From Fulvivirga sp. M361 (lineage in GTDB: Bacteria > Bacteroidota > Bacteroidia > Cytophagales > Cyclobacteriaceae), in the NCBI RefSeq assembly GCF_007097395.1, contig NZ_VKDC01000001.1, positions 131,501-195,500 of the forward strand: 64,000 bases of DNA, read 5' to 3'. The translations under genes were made by a program, and so were the position numbers. Of this stretch, positions 43,944 to 53,184 are shown in pieces. The number at the start of each line of letters is the position of its first letter. Position 1 is the first letter of the stretch. Below the pieces are notes generated by a model, which ran no database searches, was not told the DNA's origin, and worked only from the letters and a program-made list of their open reading frames with translations.

Positions 43944-45335
43944 ATGTCCACACCATCCTCACATACGCTGCAAGCCATACCGGAACTGAACACTGTTCCA
44001 TTGAATCAGTTACAGTGGCTGGTAGATCAATGTGAAGTTGTCACGTTAGCGCCTGGGGATTATCTTTTCAAGCCAGGGGACCCCATCGATAAGATGTACA
44101 TACTTCTGGAAGGTAGTTTTGCCTTAAAAAGCAAGCAAAACGATCAGTTCCGGTTAATAGATACTATAAAGAAAAATACGATTACGGGATACCTGCCTTA
44201 TTCCAGGGCGAAAGAAGCCTCAGGGTATGCTGAAGCCAATGAAACATCGTGTATCATGGTATTACATCGTCCGCATTTCAAAACTATGATCCATGAGCAT
44301 GAGGAACTGACCACCGCCCTGGTGCATATAATGAGTTCCAGGATCAGACATTTTACCAAGCGACAGCAACAGAACGATAAAATGATGGCCCTGGGAAAGC
44401 TCTCAGCGGGATTAGCACATGAATTGAACAATCCTTCAGCCGCCGTAGTACGAAGTGCACAATCGTTAAAAAAACATCTTTCTTTCCTTCCTGAAAATTT
44501 CAAAAGCGTGATCAAAATACGCACGGAAGATGAAACCATTGACGCTGTAAATAAAATAGTGTTTGACAAGGCCAAAAATGGGATGGTCCTGCTTCCTTTA
44601 ATGGAAAGGTCGGCGAAAGAAGATGAGTTGGCGGAATGGCTGGAAGAAAATGGATTTGACGATGGATATGAGATCGTCGACAATTTTGTGGACTTTGGTT
44701 TTAATGTAGAAGATTTCGAGTACGTAAAAGAAAGCCTTCGAGATGAAGACCTGGTACCCGTTATCAACTGGCTGTACCAGGTACTTACCACAGAGAAACT
44801 GGTGAACGAAATAGAAGATGCTTCACAAAGGATCAACGACCTGGTACGTTCGGTAAAAAGCTACACACATATGGACCAGGCCCCGGAAAAAAAGCCTACC
44901 GACATTCACACGGGCATCAACAATACACTCACCATGTTAAAACATAAAATCAATAAAGGAAACATTGAAGTTATCCCGGAATTTGGCCAGGTGCCTGAGG
45001 TGGCCGTTTTTGTGAGTGAAATAAACCAGGTCTGGACTAACCTGATCGATAATGCCATAGATGCTATGGAATCATCAAAAGATAAAAAACTGACCCTTCA
45101 AACCTTAAGAGATGGAAAATTCGTCCTTGTCAATATTATCGACAGCGGAAAAGGGATCTCTGCAGAAGAAATAGATAAGATCTTTGACCCTTTCTTTACT
45201 ACCAAACCCATCGGTAAAGGCACCGGACTGGGACTTGATGTGGTCCATCAGATCGTTGGACAACACAATGGTTCCGTGAAAGTAATTTCTGAGCCGGGCC
45301 GTACAGAGTTTCAGGTTTGTTTACCTATTCAATAG
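43944..45335 (+). CDS. Cyclic-nucleotide-binding-domain sensor histidine kinase
   Basis: The 463-residue cytoplasmic protein has a cNMP-binding-like domain (about 15-130: LAPGDYLFKPGDPIDKMYIL), a HisKA domain (GKLSAGLAHELNNPSAAVVR, His in about 155) and a HATPase domain (NLIDNAIDAM, IIDSGKGIS, GKGTGLGLDVVHQI). A helical insert of about 130 residues lies between HisKA and HATPase. It is the first gene of a three-gene operon (18-bp gap to the receiver-flavoprotein fusion). The nucleotide, if any, is unknown. Confidence 0.93.
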   Translation: MSTPSSHTLQAIPELNTVPLNQLQWLVDQCEVVTLAPGDYLFKPGDPIDKMYILLEGSFALKSKQNDQFRLIDTIKKNTITGYLPYSRAKEASGYAEANETSCIMVLHRPHFKTMIHEHEELTTALVHIMSSRIRHFTKRQQQNDKMMALGKLSAGLAHELNNPSAAVVRSAQSLKKHLSFLPENFKSVIKIRTEDETIDAVNKIVFDKAKNGMVLLPLMERSAKEDELAEWLEENGFDDGYEIVDNFVDFGFNVEDFEYVKESLRDEDLVPVINWLYQVLTTEKLVNEIEDASQRINDLVRSVKSYTHMDQAPEKKPTDIHTGINNTLTMLKHKINKGNIEVIPEFGQVPEVAVFVSEINQVWTNLIDNAIDAMESSKDKKLTLQTLRDGKFVLVNIIDSGKGISAEEIDKIFDPFFTTKPIGKGTGLGLDVVHQIVGQHNGSVKVISEPGRTEFQVCLPIQ

Positions 45336-45353
45336 TTTAATGAAAGAAAATCA

Positions 45354-47015
45354 ATGAAAAAACCAATCATATTTGCCGTAGATGACGACCCTGCCGTGTT
45401 ACGTGCTGTAGTACGTGATCTACGTGACGCTTATAAAAAAGAATATCGTATCCTGGCTACTGAATCTGCTAATGAAGCGCTGGAATCACTTAAAGAGCTG
45501 AAAAATAAAGGGGAGGCGGTGGCTTTATTTTTAAGCGATCAACGCATGCCTGAAATGTTAGGGGTGGAATTCCTGGAAAAGGCCAGGGCAATTTATCCGG
45601 GAGCCAAACGTGTGCTGTTAACAGCCTATTCAGACACTGACGCTGCTATCCGGGCCATTAATGAGGTACAACTGGATTATTACCTCATGAAACCTTGGGA
45701 CCCGCCTGAAGAACGATTATATCCGGCGCTGAATGATCAACTGGAAGAGTGGCAAAGCTCTTTCCGTCCGGAATTTGATGGGATCAGGATCGTAGGCTAT
45801 CAGTGGTCGCCAAAATCACACACTATTAAAGACTTTCTTTCCGGTAATTTGATCCCCTATCAATGGATGGATGTGGAAACTAATGGTAATGGTAATGAAC
45901 TACTGGAATTGAACGGTATCGATCATAAAGACCTTCCTGCTGTTTTTTTCAATGACGGTAGTAAGCTTATAAACCCGGAACTACCGGAAGTAGCGCAAAA
46001 TGTGGGCATGATAGCGATCGCTCAGCAAAAGATGTATGACGTTGCTATCATCGGAGCAGGCCCGGCAGGATTAGCAGGGGGCGTTTATGGGGGATCAGAA
46101 GGGCTGAATACACTTTTAATTGAGAAACGCGCGCCGGGAGGACAAGCAGGGACAAGCTCACGCATAGAAAACTACCTGGGCTTTCCAAAAGGCCTTAGTG
46201 GTGCTGAACTTTCAAGAAGGGCCATCACACAAGCCACACGTTTCGGAATAGAATTTCTGTCGCCACAGGAGGTAGTGAATATAAAACTCCAGGATAACTA
46301 CAAAATACTTCAGTTAGTAGATGGCAATGAGGTAAATGCCAAAAGCGTTGTGATCACCACAGGTGTGGATTACAGGAAGCTGGAGGCCGAGGGTGTAGAC
46401 GATTTTACAGGCGCCGGAGTTTACTACGGCGCTGCCAATACAGAGGCAAATGCATGCCGTAATGAAGAGGTATATATCGTAGGAGGGGGTAACTCTGCGG
46501 GGCAAGCTGCCATGTACCTTTCTAACTTCGCACGTAATGTATATATCCTCATCAGGAAGCCTGACCTGAGCTCCAGTATGTCACAATACCTCATAGACCA
46601 AATCAACGGGACTGAGAACATTCATGTACTTGGCTATACCGAGGTGGCTAAGGCCATAGGAAAAGACAGGTTGCAACAGCTGGTACTCAAAGACATTCAG
46701 AAGAAGGAAGATCGTACTGTGGAAGCAGGCGCTTTACTTATTTTCATTGGAGCCAAACCCTATACAGATTGGCTGCAACTCAATATTATAAAAGATAAGA
46801 AGGGATTTATAGAAACAGGTAACGGATTAAATAAATACCATGATTTTAAAAAAATATGGAAGCTGGAGCGAGAACCCTTTTTATTGGAAACCTGCAGTCC
46901 CGGTATCTTCGCCGCAGGTGATGTACGTGCCGGTGCTATGAACCGTGTGGCCTCTGCCGTAGGTGAAGGTGCCATGGCCATTAAACTGGTTCATGAATAC
47001 CTGGCAGAAAACTGA
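45354..47015 (+). CDS. Receiver domain fused to glutaredoxin-like and TrxR-like FAD reductase domains
   Basis: The 553-residue protein starts with a receiver (1-130: VDDDPAVLRAVVRDLR, phosphoacceptor Asp in LFLSDQRMP). Residues about 140-225 look like a thioredoxin/glutaredoxin fold lacking cysteines (GYQWSPKSHTIKDFL). The rest is a two-dinucleotide-domain flavoprotein: VAIIGAGPAGLAGGVYGGSE (FAD), VYIVGGGNSAGQAAMYL (NAD(P)H) and the TCSPGIFAAGDVR end. Where thioredoxin reductases have CxxC, it has NACRNE with a single Cys, so it is probably not a thioredoxin reductase. It sits between the histidine kinase and the UBP zinc finger. Confidence 0.93.
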   Translation: MKKPIIFAVDDDPAVLRAVVRDLRDAYKKEYRILATESANEALESLKELKNKGEAVALFLSDQRMPEMLGVEFLEKARAIYPGAKRVLLTAYSDTDAAIRAINEVQLDYYLMKPWDPPEERLYPALNDQLEEWQSSFRPEFDGIRIVGYQWSPKSHTIKDFLSGNLIPYQWMDVETNGNGNELLELNGIDHKDLPAVFFNDGSKLINPELPEVAQNVGMIAIAQQKMYDVAIIGAGPAGLAGGVYGGSEGLNTLLIEKRAPGGQAGTSSRIENYLGFPKGLSGAELSRRAITQATRFGIEFLSPQEVVNIKLQDNYKILQLVDGNEVNAKSVVITTGVDYRKLEAEGVDDFTGAGVYYGAANTEANACRNEEVYIVGGGNSAGQAAMYLSNFARNVYILIRKPDLSSSMSQYLIDQINGTENIHVLGYTEVAKAIGKDRLQQLVLKDIQKKEDRTVEAGALLIFIGAKPYTDWLQLNIIKDKKGFIETGNGLNKYHDFKKIWKLEREPFLLETCSPGIFAAGDVRAGAMNRVASAVGEGAMAIKLVHEYLAEN

Positions 47016-47051
47016 TGACATTTTAAAACCTCCAATAATCATTGATCTATC

Positions 47052-47327
47052 ATGCTCAAACAAAAAAACTGTGAACACCTGGAAAGCCTGGAATTCAAAG
47101 CCCCGGCTAAGTACCAATGCGATGAATGTGTAAAAACGGGCGACCGCTGGGTACACCTTAGAACTTGTCAGGCTTGTGGCACTACATTGTGCTGTGATTC
47201 GTCACCCAATAAGCACGCTTCAAAACATGCTGCAAATCACGACCATCCGGTAGTTATTTCCGCTGAACCCGGAGAAAGTTGGGCTTACTGTTATGTACAT
47301 CAGGAGTTGAAAATGCTAAGCCGGTAA
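47052..47327 (+). CDS. UBP-type zinc-finger protein
   Basis: The 91-residue protein has the Cys/His pattern of the UBP (ubiquitin-hydrolase) zinc finger: CEHLESLEF, YQCDECVKTGDRWVHLRTCQ, ACGTTLCCDSS, HASKHAANHDHP. In eukaryotes this finger binds the ubiquitin C-terminus. Bacterial copies are often next to FAD oxidoreductases with receiver domains, as here (36-bp gap). Its partner in bacteria is not known. Its stop lies inside a hairpin shared with the convergent transporter gene. Confidence 0.88.
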   Translation: MLKQKNCEHLESLEFKAPAKYQCDECVKTGDRWVHLRTCQACGTTLCCDSSPNKHASKHAANHDHPVVISAEPGESWAYCYVHQELKMLSR

Positions 47328-47340
47328 GCAAAACCCGGCT
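47319..47340. terminator. Compact hairpin spanning both stop codons of convergent genes
   Basis: AGCCGG (47319-47324) pairs with CCGGCT (47335-47340), 10-nt loop. The TAA of the zinc-finger gene (47325-47327) is in the loop and the end of the transporter gene (47339-47341) overlaps the right arm. Confidence 0.55.
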
Positions 47341-48220
47341 ATTTCCGGAGCGCCATTCCGTTACCCAATACAATGAGTAACATTCCTGTTAACGTATACA
47401 ACGTGACGTTGAAGTCTTCAAAAATAGCAGAAATAACAATAGCAATTACAGGTAGTGACACGATCACATATGCGGCCTTATCAGCACCTATTCTTCCTAC
47501 CAGTGTCAGGTAAGTGCTAAAAGCAATTATTGATCCGAAAATTGTCAAATAAGCAAGAGAAGCAAGGTAAGGCAATGACGTATCAATAACCAGTGGTTTA
47601 TTGGATACAAGGGCTATCAGGAACATTAAAGTGCCTCCATAAAGCATCCCGTAGGCATTGGTCTGGATGACCGGAAGGTTTTGCTTCTGATTAAAAGCAG
47701 ATGTGATATTGCCAAGGGATGCCAGAACCACTCCAATGGTACAAAAAACCAACCCTTTAAATACATCATCTTCGAAACTGAGGGTGGACAACTCCTGGTG
47801 AAATATAATAATTGTACCGGAAACTCCCAATAAAGCCCCCAAAATCAGTTTTCTATTGACCGGGTTTCCAAGAAAAAGAAAGTTAAAAAGGATATTCATG
47901 AATATCAGCGTAGAGAAAGCAATGGCCACTAACCCACTGGTAATATAAGACTCTGAGATATACACCAACCAGTAGTTACCTCCAAACAATAAAGCTCCCT
48001 GCATAGCCATAAACACATGCTGGCCTGGCGTAAAGCTCAGTTTTAACCCTCTTACCTTGCTATAAATCAGTAGTATCACACCTGCAAACGCAAAGCGATA
48101 GCAAACCGAAAGTAATGGATCCACTTCACCGAGCTGAAAAGTGATCACATACCATGTGGAACCCCAAATGACTGCAGGTATAGCAAACAATACCAGGTTA
48201 CCCGTCTTCATAGTTTTCAA
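47339..48220 (-). CDS. EamA-family drug/metabolite transporter
   Basis: The 293-residue protein has ten predicted membrane segments as two EamA repeats (about 10-140 and 150-290). The N-terminal PAVIWGSTWYVITFQLG and the LVGRIGADKAAYVIVSLPVI segment of the second repeat fit the family. Substrates of this class are amines, amino acids or nucleotide-sugar-like compounds; not predictable here. A second Met at residue 4 could be the start. Confidence 0.9.
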   Translation of the reverse strand: MKTMKTGNLVLFAIPAVIWGSTWYVITFQLGEVDPLLSVCYRFAFAGVILLIYSKVRGLKLSFTPGQHVFMAMQGALLFGGNYWLVYISESYITSGLVAIAFSTLIFMNILFNFLFLGNPVNRKLILGALLGVSGTIIIFHQELSTLSFEDDVFKGLVFCTIGVVLASLGNITSAFNQKQNLPVIQTNAYGMLYGGTLMFLIALVSNKPLVIDTSLPYLASLAYLTIFGSIIAFSTYLTLVGRIGADKAAYVIVSLPVIAIVISAIFEDFNVTLYTLTGMLLIVLGNGMALRK

Positions 48221-48330
48221 ACTGAAAAGAGTGCATGCTAACTTACTTAAACCTTATGATAACCACCTAAGATTATTGGTTATTGCTAAGCATGTAACCT
48301 GAGTTACTCTTAAAATCAGAGAAAACTGAT

Positions 48331-49902
48331 CTAGTCGATAAAGTTGAGTCGAACCTGGTCCTTTTTCACAGAAATCGACTTTCCTAACGATTCCTCATCG
48401 GAAGGCTCGCGATTGGTATTGACATAATACCAATCAGCCCGTGCATCATCAGCCGTAAGGGTTAGTACGAGGTAACCATGGTCCCGTAGGTTAGCATATT
48501 TCAAATGTGGGTTAATCGGACTATTGACAATTTTACCTTCATGTACACGTACCGAATCTGTGTGAAAACGTTCATTACTGTTAGCAGAATTAACGCTGGT
48601 AGTTCCAAATTCAACTGCAAAGGCCCCTTCACCTGTAGAAGGATTGTATTCCTTAAATGGGTCGATAGCTACTTCAAATGCCCAGGATGAATGCGTATCA
48701 CCCGTTACAAAAACGACATTATTAATCTCATTTTTCTGAATAATATCGGCAATCTTCCGCTGCTCTACAGGGTATCCGTCCCACGAATCAAGGTTGATGT
48801 TAAAGCTGCGGTGCCCCCAGTTTAAATAAGAATAGATTACCTGGTTACCAATTATTTTCCACGTAGCCCGGGAGTTCTTCAGTTTATCTTCAAACCATTC
48901 CAACTGTGTTACCCCCAACATACTGCGTGTACTATCCTTCAGGGAGGGGTCATTGAGACTATCGGCAGGCATGGTCCTTCCCGCTAAACGTTCATCCAGC
49001 ATGATCAGGTCTGCCAGCGATCCATAAGAAAACTGACGGTACAGGTTTTGCGGTTTTGTTTCACGTACCGGCAGCCATTCATAATATGCCTTCCTGGCAG
49101 CCTCTTTCCGGGTCATATAGTCACCTTCATCCGGTTGGTGGTTTTGAGCGCCCTCAGTATATGAGTTATTGGCAATTTCGTGATCATCCCAAATAGTGAT
49201 AAAAGGGTGTCGCTCATGTACTGTTCTCAAGTCTTTATCCAGGCGGTATTGAGAATAACGCAAGCGATAATCCTGCAACGTGATGATCTCATGTGCAGGA
49301 TAGTTGATACGTTGTATGGTAGTATCCCCATATTTTCCCGGTCCGTATTCATAAATATAATCACCTAAGTGCAACACGGCATGAAGGTCCTCACGTTCAG
49401 CAATTCGCCCATAAGCATTAAAGTAACCCCATTCGTAATTGCTACAGCTTACAATCCCAAACTTCAAATTATCGATAGTGTCATCAGGCGCTGTACGTGT
49501 ACGGCCGGTGGAAGAAGTATTATCAAGCCCTTTAAACCTGTAGTAATAATTAGTATTCGCCTTTAAATCTTTGACATCTACTTTTACAGTATAATCCCGC
49601 GACGCATCTGTCGTGAAAATTCCGGACTGTAATACTGTTTGAAAATCATCCGATTCAGCAATCTCCCAGGTCACATCAATACTTTTCAGTGAATCTTTAG
49701 GCGTTATCCTTGTCCAGATGATCACTGCATCCGCCAACGGGTCACCGGATGCCACCCCATGATAGAATGGCATTAACGAAGCATCATAGAAATCGGCAAT
49801 GCCGTCCTCCGGAAGTGAGGGTAATTCGGTTTTATCCGTTGGGGCACATTTCCAAAGGAAAATGGCCATGATAAGGAAAGAAAGAGATCTCATATAATTC
49901 AC
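48331..49902 (-). CDS. phoD: Alkaline phosphatase D-type phosphodiesterase, lipoprotein
   Basis: The 523-residue protein has a lipoprotein signal (AIFLWKC). The N-terminal Fn3-like region (DASLMPFYHGVASGDPLADA ... TRITPK) and the phosphatase domain follow, with VSCSNYEWGYFNAY, LHLGDYIYEYGPG, ITIWDDHEIANNSY and VTGDTHSSWAFEV, all metal-ligand motifs of PhoD enzymes. It hydrolyses phosphomono- or diesters at the cell surface; expression under phosphate limitation is typical of the family. It is exported as a lipoprotein instead of via a Tat signal. The Met at residue 4 is an alternative start. Confidence 0.93.
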   Translation of the reverse strand: MNYMRSLSFLIMAIFLWKCAPTDKTELPSLPEDGIADFYDASLMPFYHGVASGDPLADAVIIWTRITPKDSLKSIDVTWEIAESDDFQTVLQSGIFTTDASRDYTVKVDVKDLKANTNYYYRFKGLDNTSSTGRTRTAPDDTIDNLKFGIVSCSNYEWGYFNAYGRIAEREDLHAVLHLGDYIYEYGPGKYGDTTIQRINYPAHEIITLQDYRLRYSQYRLDKDLRTVHERHPFITIWDDHEIANNSYTEGAQNHQPDEGDYMTRKEAARKAYYEWLPVRETKPQNLYRQFSYGSLADLIMLDERLAGRTMPADSLNDPSLKDSTRSMLGVTQLEWFEDKLKNSRATWKIIGNQVIYSYLNWGHRSFNINLDSWDGYPVEQRKIADIIQKNEINNVVFVTGDTHSSWAFEVAIDPFKEYNPSTGEGAFAVEFGTTSVNSANSNERFHTDSVRVHEGKIVNSPINPHLKYANLRDHGYLVLTLTADDARADWYYVNTNREPSDEESLGKSISVKKDQVRLNFID

Positions 49903-50426
49903 GTTGATAGTTGAAATGATATAGTTTGAAATATGGGTAATGGATCAGTCATGTCAAAATTGAAAAGACAAACGCTAAATAGAACCGCAAATAAAAGGTG
50001 ATGGGATTATTATATCATTAATTTAAAATAAAGGCTTTGTGAAGAATTTGTGTGATTTCAAACCGGCAGATAATTCCATTGCCTTTACAAATGATCTGTT
50101 CGACCGGAATGCGGGGCTTGATGGAGAGGGTCAGGTAGTTCGTACAAAGGAAAACCCATTTGCCTTACCTTTCGGGCCGGCTTTGTTTATACATCTTTCA
50201 GTGGAATAAGGTTTTTTGGCGACACTTGACATACTATGCCTTAATAAACATGTTTACATTGTCTTTTTTTCAATCATTTACAATGAGCATAACGGTTAAC
50301 CAGGTAATAAGATAAGCAGTAAGTATCAAGCGGTGGCCAATACTGTGTCATAACCATCACTAAAAGTCAACAGGCTCAAACGTCATATATCAAAGCAAAC
50401 CACTATATTGCTTAAAAGCCGGGTCT
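49903..50426. other. Intergenic region, 523 bp, with one possible gene fragment
   Basis: Apart from the fragment at 50039-50209, I see no gene, hairpin or repeat. Confidence 0.4.
50039..50209 (+). pseudogene. Possible C-terminal gene remnant or small ORF
   Basis: A 56-codon frame (GTG at 50039, TAA at 50207) encodes a protein-like sequence (CDFKPADNSIAFTNDLFDRN, then VVRTKENPFALPFGPALF and IHLSVE). The frame continues a few codons upstream to a TAA at 50024 without a better start. It could be the end of a lost gene. No family recognised. Confidence 0.3.
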
Positions 50427-52073
50427 ATGAAAAAAATTTCCTTGATTGCTCTGTCCATGGTTATACTCTCCTGTGCAGAATCCGTAAAGTATGATCTTAT
50501 TCTTCGAAACGGGACCATCTATGATGGTTCCGGAAATACTCCTGTAACAGGCGACATTGGAGTGAACGCAGATACCATTTCTGCTATTGGTGATCTATCC
50601 GCAGAACGGGCAAAAGCAGAGATAGATGCAAGAGGCCTGGCCGTGGCTCCTGGTTTTATAAACATGTTAAGCTGGGCCAATGTCTCACTGATTGAAGATG
50701 GCTGTTCTCAAAGTGATATCCGTCAGGGAGTAACCCTGGAGGTAATGGGCGAGGGACGTTCTATGGGACCATGGAATAACCGGATGAAACAGGAAGCCAG
50801 GGAAAACCAGGGAGACATTAAATATGACATAGAATGGACCACCCTGGGGGAGTATTTAAGTTATTTAGAAAATCGTGGAGTATCCACTAACGTTACTTCT
50901 TTTGTAGGAAATGGCACACTCAGACAACATGTCATAGGATATGAAGATAGAGTAGCTACGGACGCAGAAATAGAACAAATGAAGGAATTGCTGGCAGCAA
51001 GCATGAAAGAAGGCGCAGTAGGTATCTCCTCTTCGTTACTCTATGCGCCCAGCAGTTCGGCCAGTACAACGGAACTGATCGAGTTGGCAAAAGTGGCCTC
51101 TGACTATGATGGCATGTACATCTCTCACATTAGAAGCGAAGGAGATGAACTATTCGAATCCATCAGGGAGCTCATAACCATAAGCCGCAAAGCCAATCTT
51201 CCTGCTGAAATTTATCACTTGAAGGCATCCGGAGAGAATAACTGGTGGAAAATGGATTCGGTTCTTTCCATGATCAAAAATGCCCGCTCAGAAGGATTGT
51301 CCATTACAGCAGATATGTACACTTATCCGGCCAGCTCTACCGGGCTACACGTTCAACTTCCGGCCTGGGTACGGGAAGGAGGTGTAGAAGCAACCATCGA
51401 GCGACTTGCCAATGTCGGCTTACGCGAGAGGATCTTAAGTGACATTGAATTTCAGCATAGTCCCGATAAGATCTTATTAGTCGGTTTTAAAAACCCTGAT
51501 CTAAGGGTCCATGCAGGGAAAAGATTATCTGAAATAGCACAGAAATTGGGCAAGTCGGCAGAAGAAACGATGATTGATCTTATTGTAGAAGATGACAGCA
51601 GGATACAGGTGGTCTACTTTTCTATGTCTGATGAAAACATTGCAAAAAAAATTGTCCGGCCCTGGATGAGTTTTTGCTCAGATGCGGGAAGCATGACAGC
51701 AGATGGTATCTTCCTGAAGCAAAGTACACACCCAAGGGCCTATGGATCATTTGTACGGGTATTGGGGAAATATTCGAGAGACATGAAGCTCTTTCCCCTC
51801 GAAGAAGGCATAAGACGACTGACCTCGCTCCCTGCTGAAAATCTCAAAATCAAAAAAAGAGGACGCCTGCAAACAGGTTATTTCGCAGATATAGTCATTT
51901 TCGATCCTGAAAGAGTGAATGACGTGGCCACCTTTGAAGCTCCTCATCAGTATGCTGAAGGGGTTTTACATGTATTTGTCAATGGCGTTCAGGTCCTTAA
52001 GAACGGACAGCATACAAATGCCAAACCCGGAAGATTTGTAAAAGGTCCGGGATTTAGGAAAGCTATTAATTGA
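50427..52073 (+). CDS. N-acyl-D-amino-acid deacylase-family amidohydrolase, lipoprotein
   Basis: The 548-residue protein has a lipobox (VILSC, Cys16). It follows the D-aminoacylase layout: LILRNGTIYDGSGNTPVTGD, ARGLAVAPGFINM, YISHIRSEGD and EIYHLKASGE with the two later metal-binding His, and the C-terminal GYFADIVIFDPERVND. The usual HxH/HxD after PGFI is replaced by LSW (INMLSWANVSL), and the position often occupied by Cys reads GVTLEVMGEG with Glu. The metal site is therefore different from Alcaligenes D-aminoacylase, and the substrate is uncertain. Its stop abuts the stop of the next gene with no gap. Confidence 0.9.
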   Translation: MKKISLIALSMVILSCAESVKYDLILRNGTIYDGSGNTPVTGDIGVNADTISAIGDLSAERAKAEIDARGLAVAPGFINMLSWANVSLIEDGCSQSDIRQGVTLEVMGEGRSMGPWNNRMKQEARENQGDIKYDIEWTTLGEYLSYLENRGVSTNVTSFVGNGTLRQHVIGYEDRVATDAEIEQMKELLAASMKEGAVGISSSLLYAPSSSASTTELIELAKVASDYDGMYISHIRSEGDELFESIRELITISRKANLPAEIYHLKASGENNWWKMDSVLSMIKNARSEGLSITADMYTYPASSTGLHVQLPAWVREGGVEATIERLANVGLRERILSDIEFQHSPDKILLVGFKNPDLRVHAGKRLSEIAQKLGKSAEETMIDLIVEDDSRIQVVYFSMSDENIAKKIVRPWMSFCSDAGSMTADGIFLKQSTHPRAYGSFVRVLGKYSRDMKLFPLEEGIRRLTSLPAENLKIKKRGRLQTGYFADIVIFDPERVNDVATFEAPHQYAEGVLHVFVNGVQVLKNGQHTNAKPGRFVKGPGFRKAIN

Positions 52074-52676
52074 TTATTCTGAACATGTTGTATTGTAGTA
52101 ATCAACCACAGGTCCTGGATATTTGAAGGCTTTGGTTTGAATTTTGGATTGTAGCGAGGGGCAATCATTGAAATATTCTATTAACTTCTTTCTTTTCAGG
52201 CCTAACAACCCTTGTGTGGCACGCACCATGTAGTCGTCATCCTTTCTTTTGAAAAAATCGATATCATCCACATCTTCCGTTCCCTGTTCCTGAAATTCCA
52301 ATTGATAATGCGTCAGCGTTCCTTTCGTGACTACTTTTAAAAAAATTTTCTCACCAACACCGGGGCGTATTTGATAAAAACTGGAAAACCCTCGGGTAGT
52401 TTGTTCCACCCATACACTTTCAAAAAACCTGTCCTCTACCCTATACGCTGCTATTTGTGTGGGTTTATACTTTTTTCGTTTCCCCCGGGCATCGACAAAT
52501 TTTATCTTTTCGTAGATCCTGCTGAAAGGAGGTGATTTTCGATCCATCACCTGACCGGATAGTGTGTCTCCTTCAAGCGTAACAATATGTCCGGGAAAAT
52601 AGCCCTCCTGACCGTATACATCTTGGGTGACCAGGAAAAAGAAAAGGTTAAGTACTGCGAGTTTGAAAAGCTTCAT
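52074..52676 (-). CDS. Secreted protein of unknown function
   Basis: The 200-residue protein has a signal peptide (to about 22, VYGQE). The mature part is basic in the middle and has VTLEGDTLSGQVMDRKSPPF, repeated strands and two Cys near the C-terminus (DCPSLQSKIQTKAFKYPG, TTCSE). It resembles the uncharacterised Bacteroidota family with a GDTLSG(Q/T)V motif near the N-terminus. Its TAA (52074-52076) is directly next to the TGA of the convergent deacylase gene. Confidence 0.75.
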   Translation of the reverse strand: MKLFKLAVLNLFFFLVTQDVYGQEGYFPGHIVTLEGDTLSGQVMDRKSPPFSRIYEKIKFVDARGKRKKYKPTQIAAYRVEDRFFESVWVEQTTRGFSSFYQIRPGVGEKIFLKVVTKGTLTHYQLEFQEQGTEDVDDIDFFKRKDDDYMVRATQGLLGLKRKKLIEYFNDCPSLQSKIQTKAFKYPGPVVDYYNTTCSE

Positions 52677-52769
52677 GGTACAGGTAAAACAAAATTAATG
52701 CCTAAAAGTATTCACCAGGTAAATTTTTAAGGAGGTAGAAGGCCGTCCAACCGTCTGTTTCTGTTGAAT

Positions 52770-53129
52770 TTACATATCAGCAAGCTGTAACCGAACTTTT
52801 TTCGGAAGATTAGCCACCACCAAATTATAGGATGTGTCCAGACAGTCGTAAAGCATACTATCAGGAATGGTTCCATCCATCACCACCCGGCTCCAATGCT
52901 TTTTGCTGAAGTAGGAAGGCTCCTGCAAAGCAGGATATTCAGACCTGAGCTCCTCAATCGTATCCGGGTAACATTTGATACTGAAGCTATCAAAAGTAGT
53001 AAGATCTGTTGCCGTGAACATTTTTCCTTTCACCTTAAAAACCAAAATATCCGGAAGCTTGGAAAAAGGGATGGATTCTGTAACACCTTTCTTGGAAAGG
53101 CAGTATGATCTATACTCCTCGATGTTCAT
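52770..53129 (-). CDS. MmcQ/YjbR-family protein
   Basis: The 119-residue protein matches YjbR-like folds: MNIEEYRSYCLSKKGVTESI, PFSKLPDILVFKVKGKMFTA, SIKCYPDTIEELRSEYP and the SKKHWSRVVMDGTIPD segment. These small proteins have a DNA-binding-like fold, but the function is unclear. It ends 56 bp downstream-side of the tricorn gene stretch on the same strand and could be its follower. Confidence 0.92.
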   Translation of the reverse strand: MNIEEYRSYCLSKKGVTESIPFSKLPDILVFKVKGKMFTATDLTTFDSFSIKCYPDTIEELRSEYPALQEPSYFSKKHWSRVVMDGTIPDSMLYDCLDTSYNLVVANLPKKVRLQLADM

Positions 53130-53184
53130 GGTACTTATCTTGTAGAATGGATAGTTTTGTCCTTCATTTCATTCAAAGATAACA

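Noticed and set aside
44198-44836. 212-codon minus-strand ORF inside the cNMP-type kinase
   Set aside because: Ser-rich antisense shadow of a recognised kinase.
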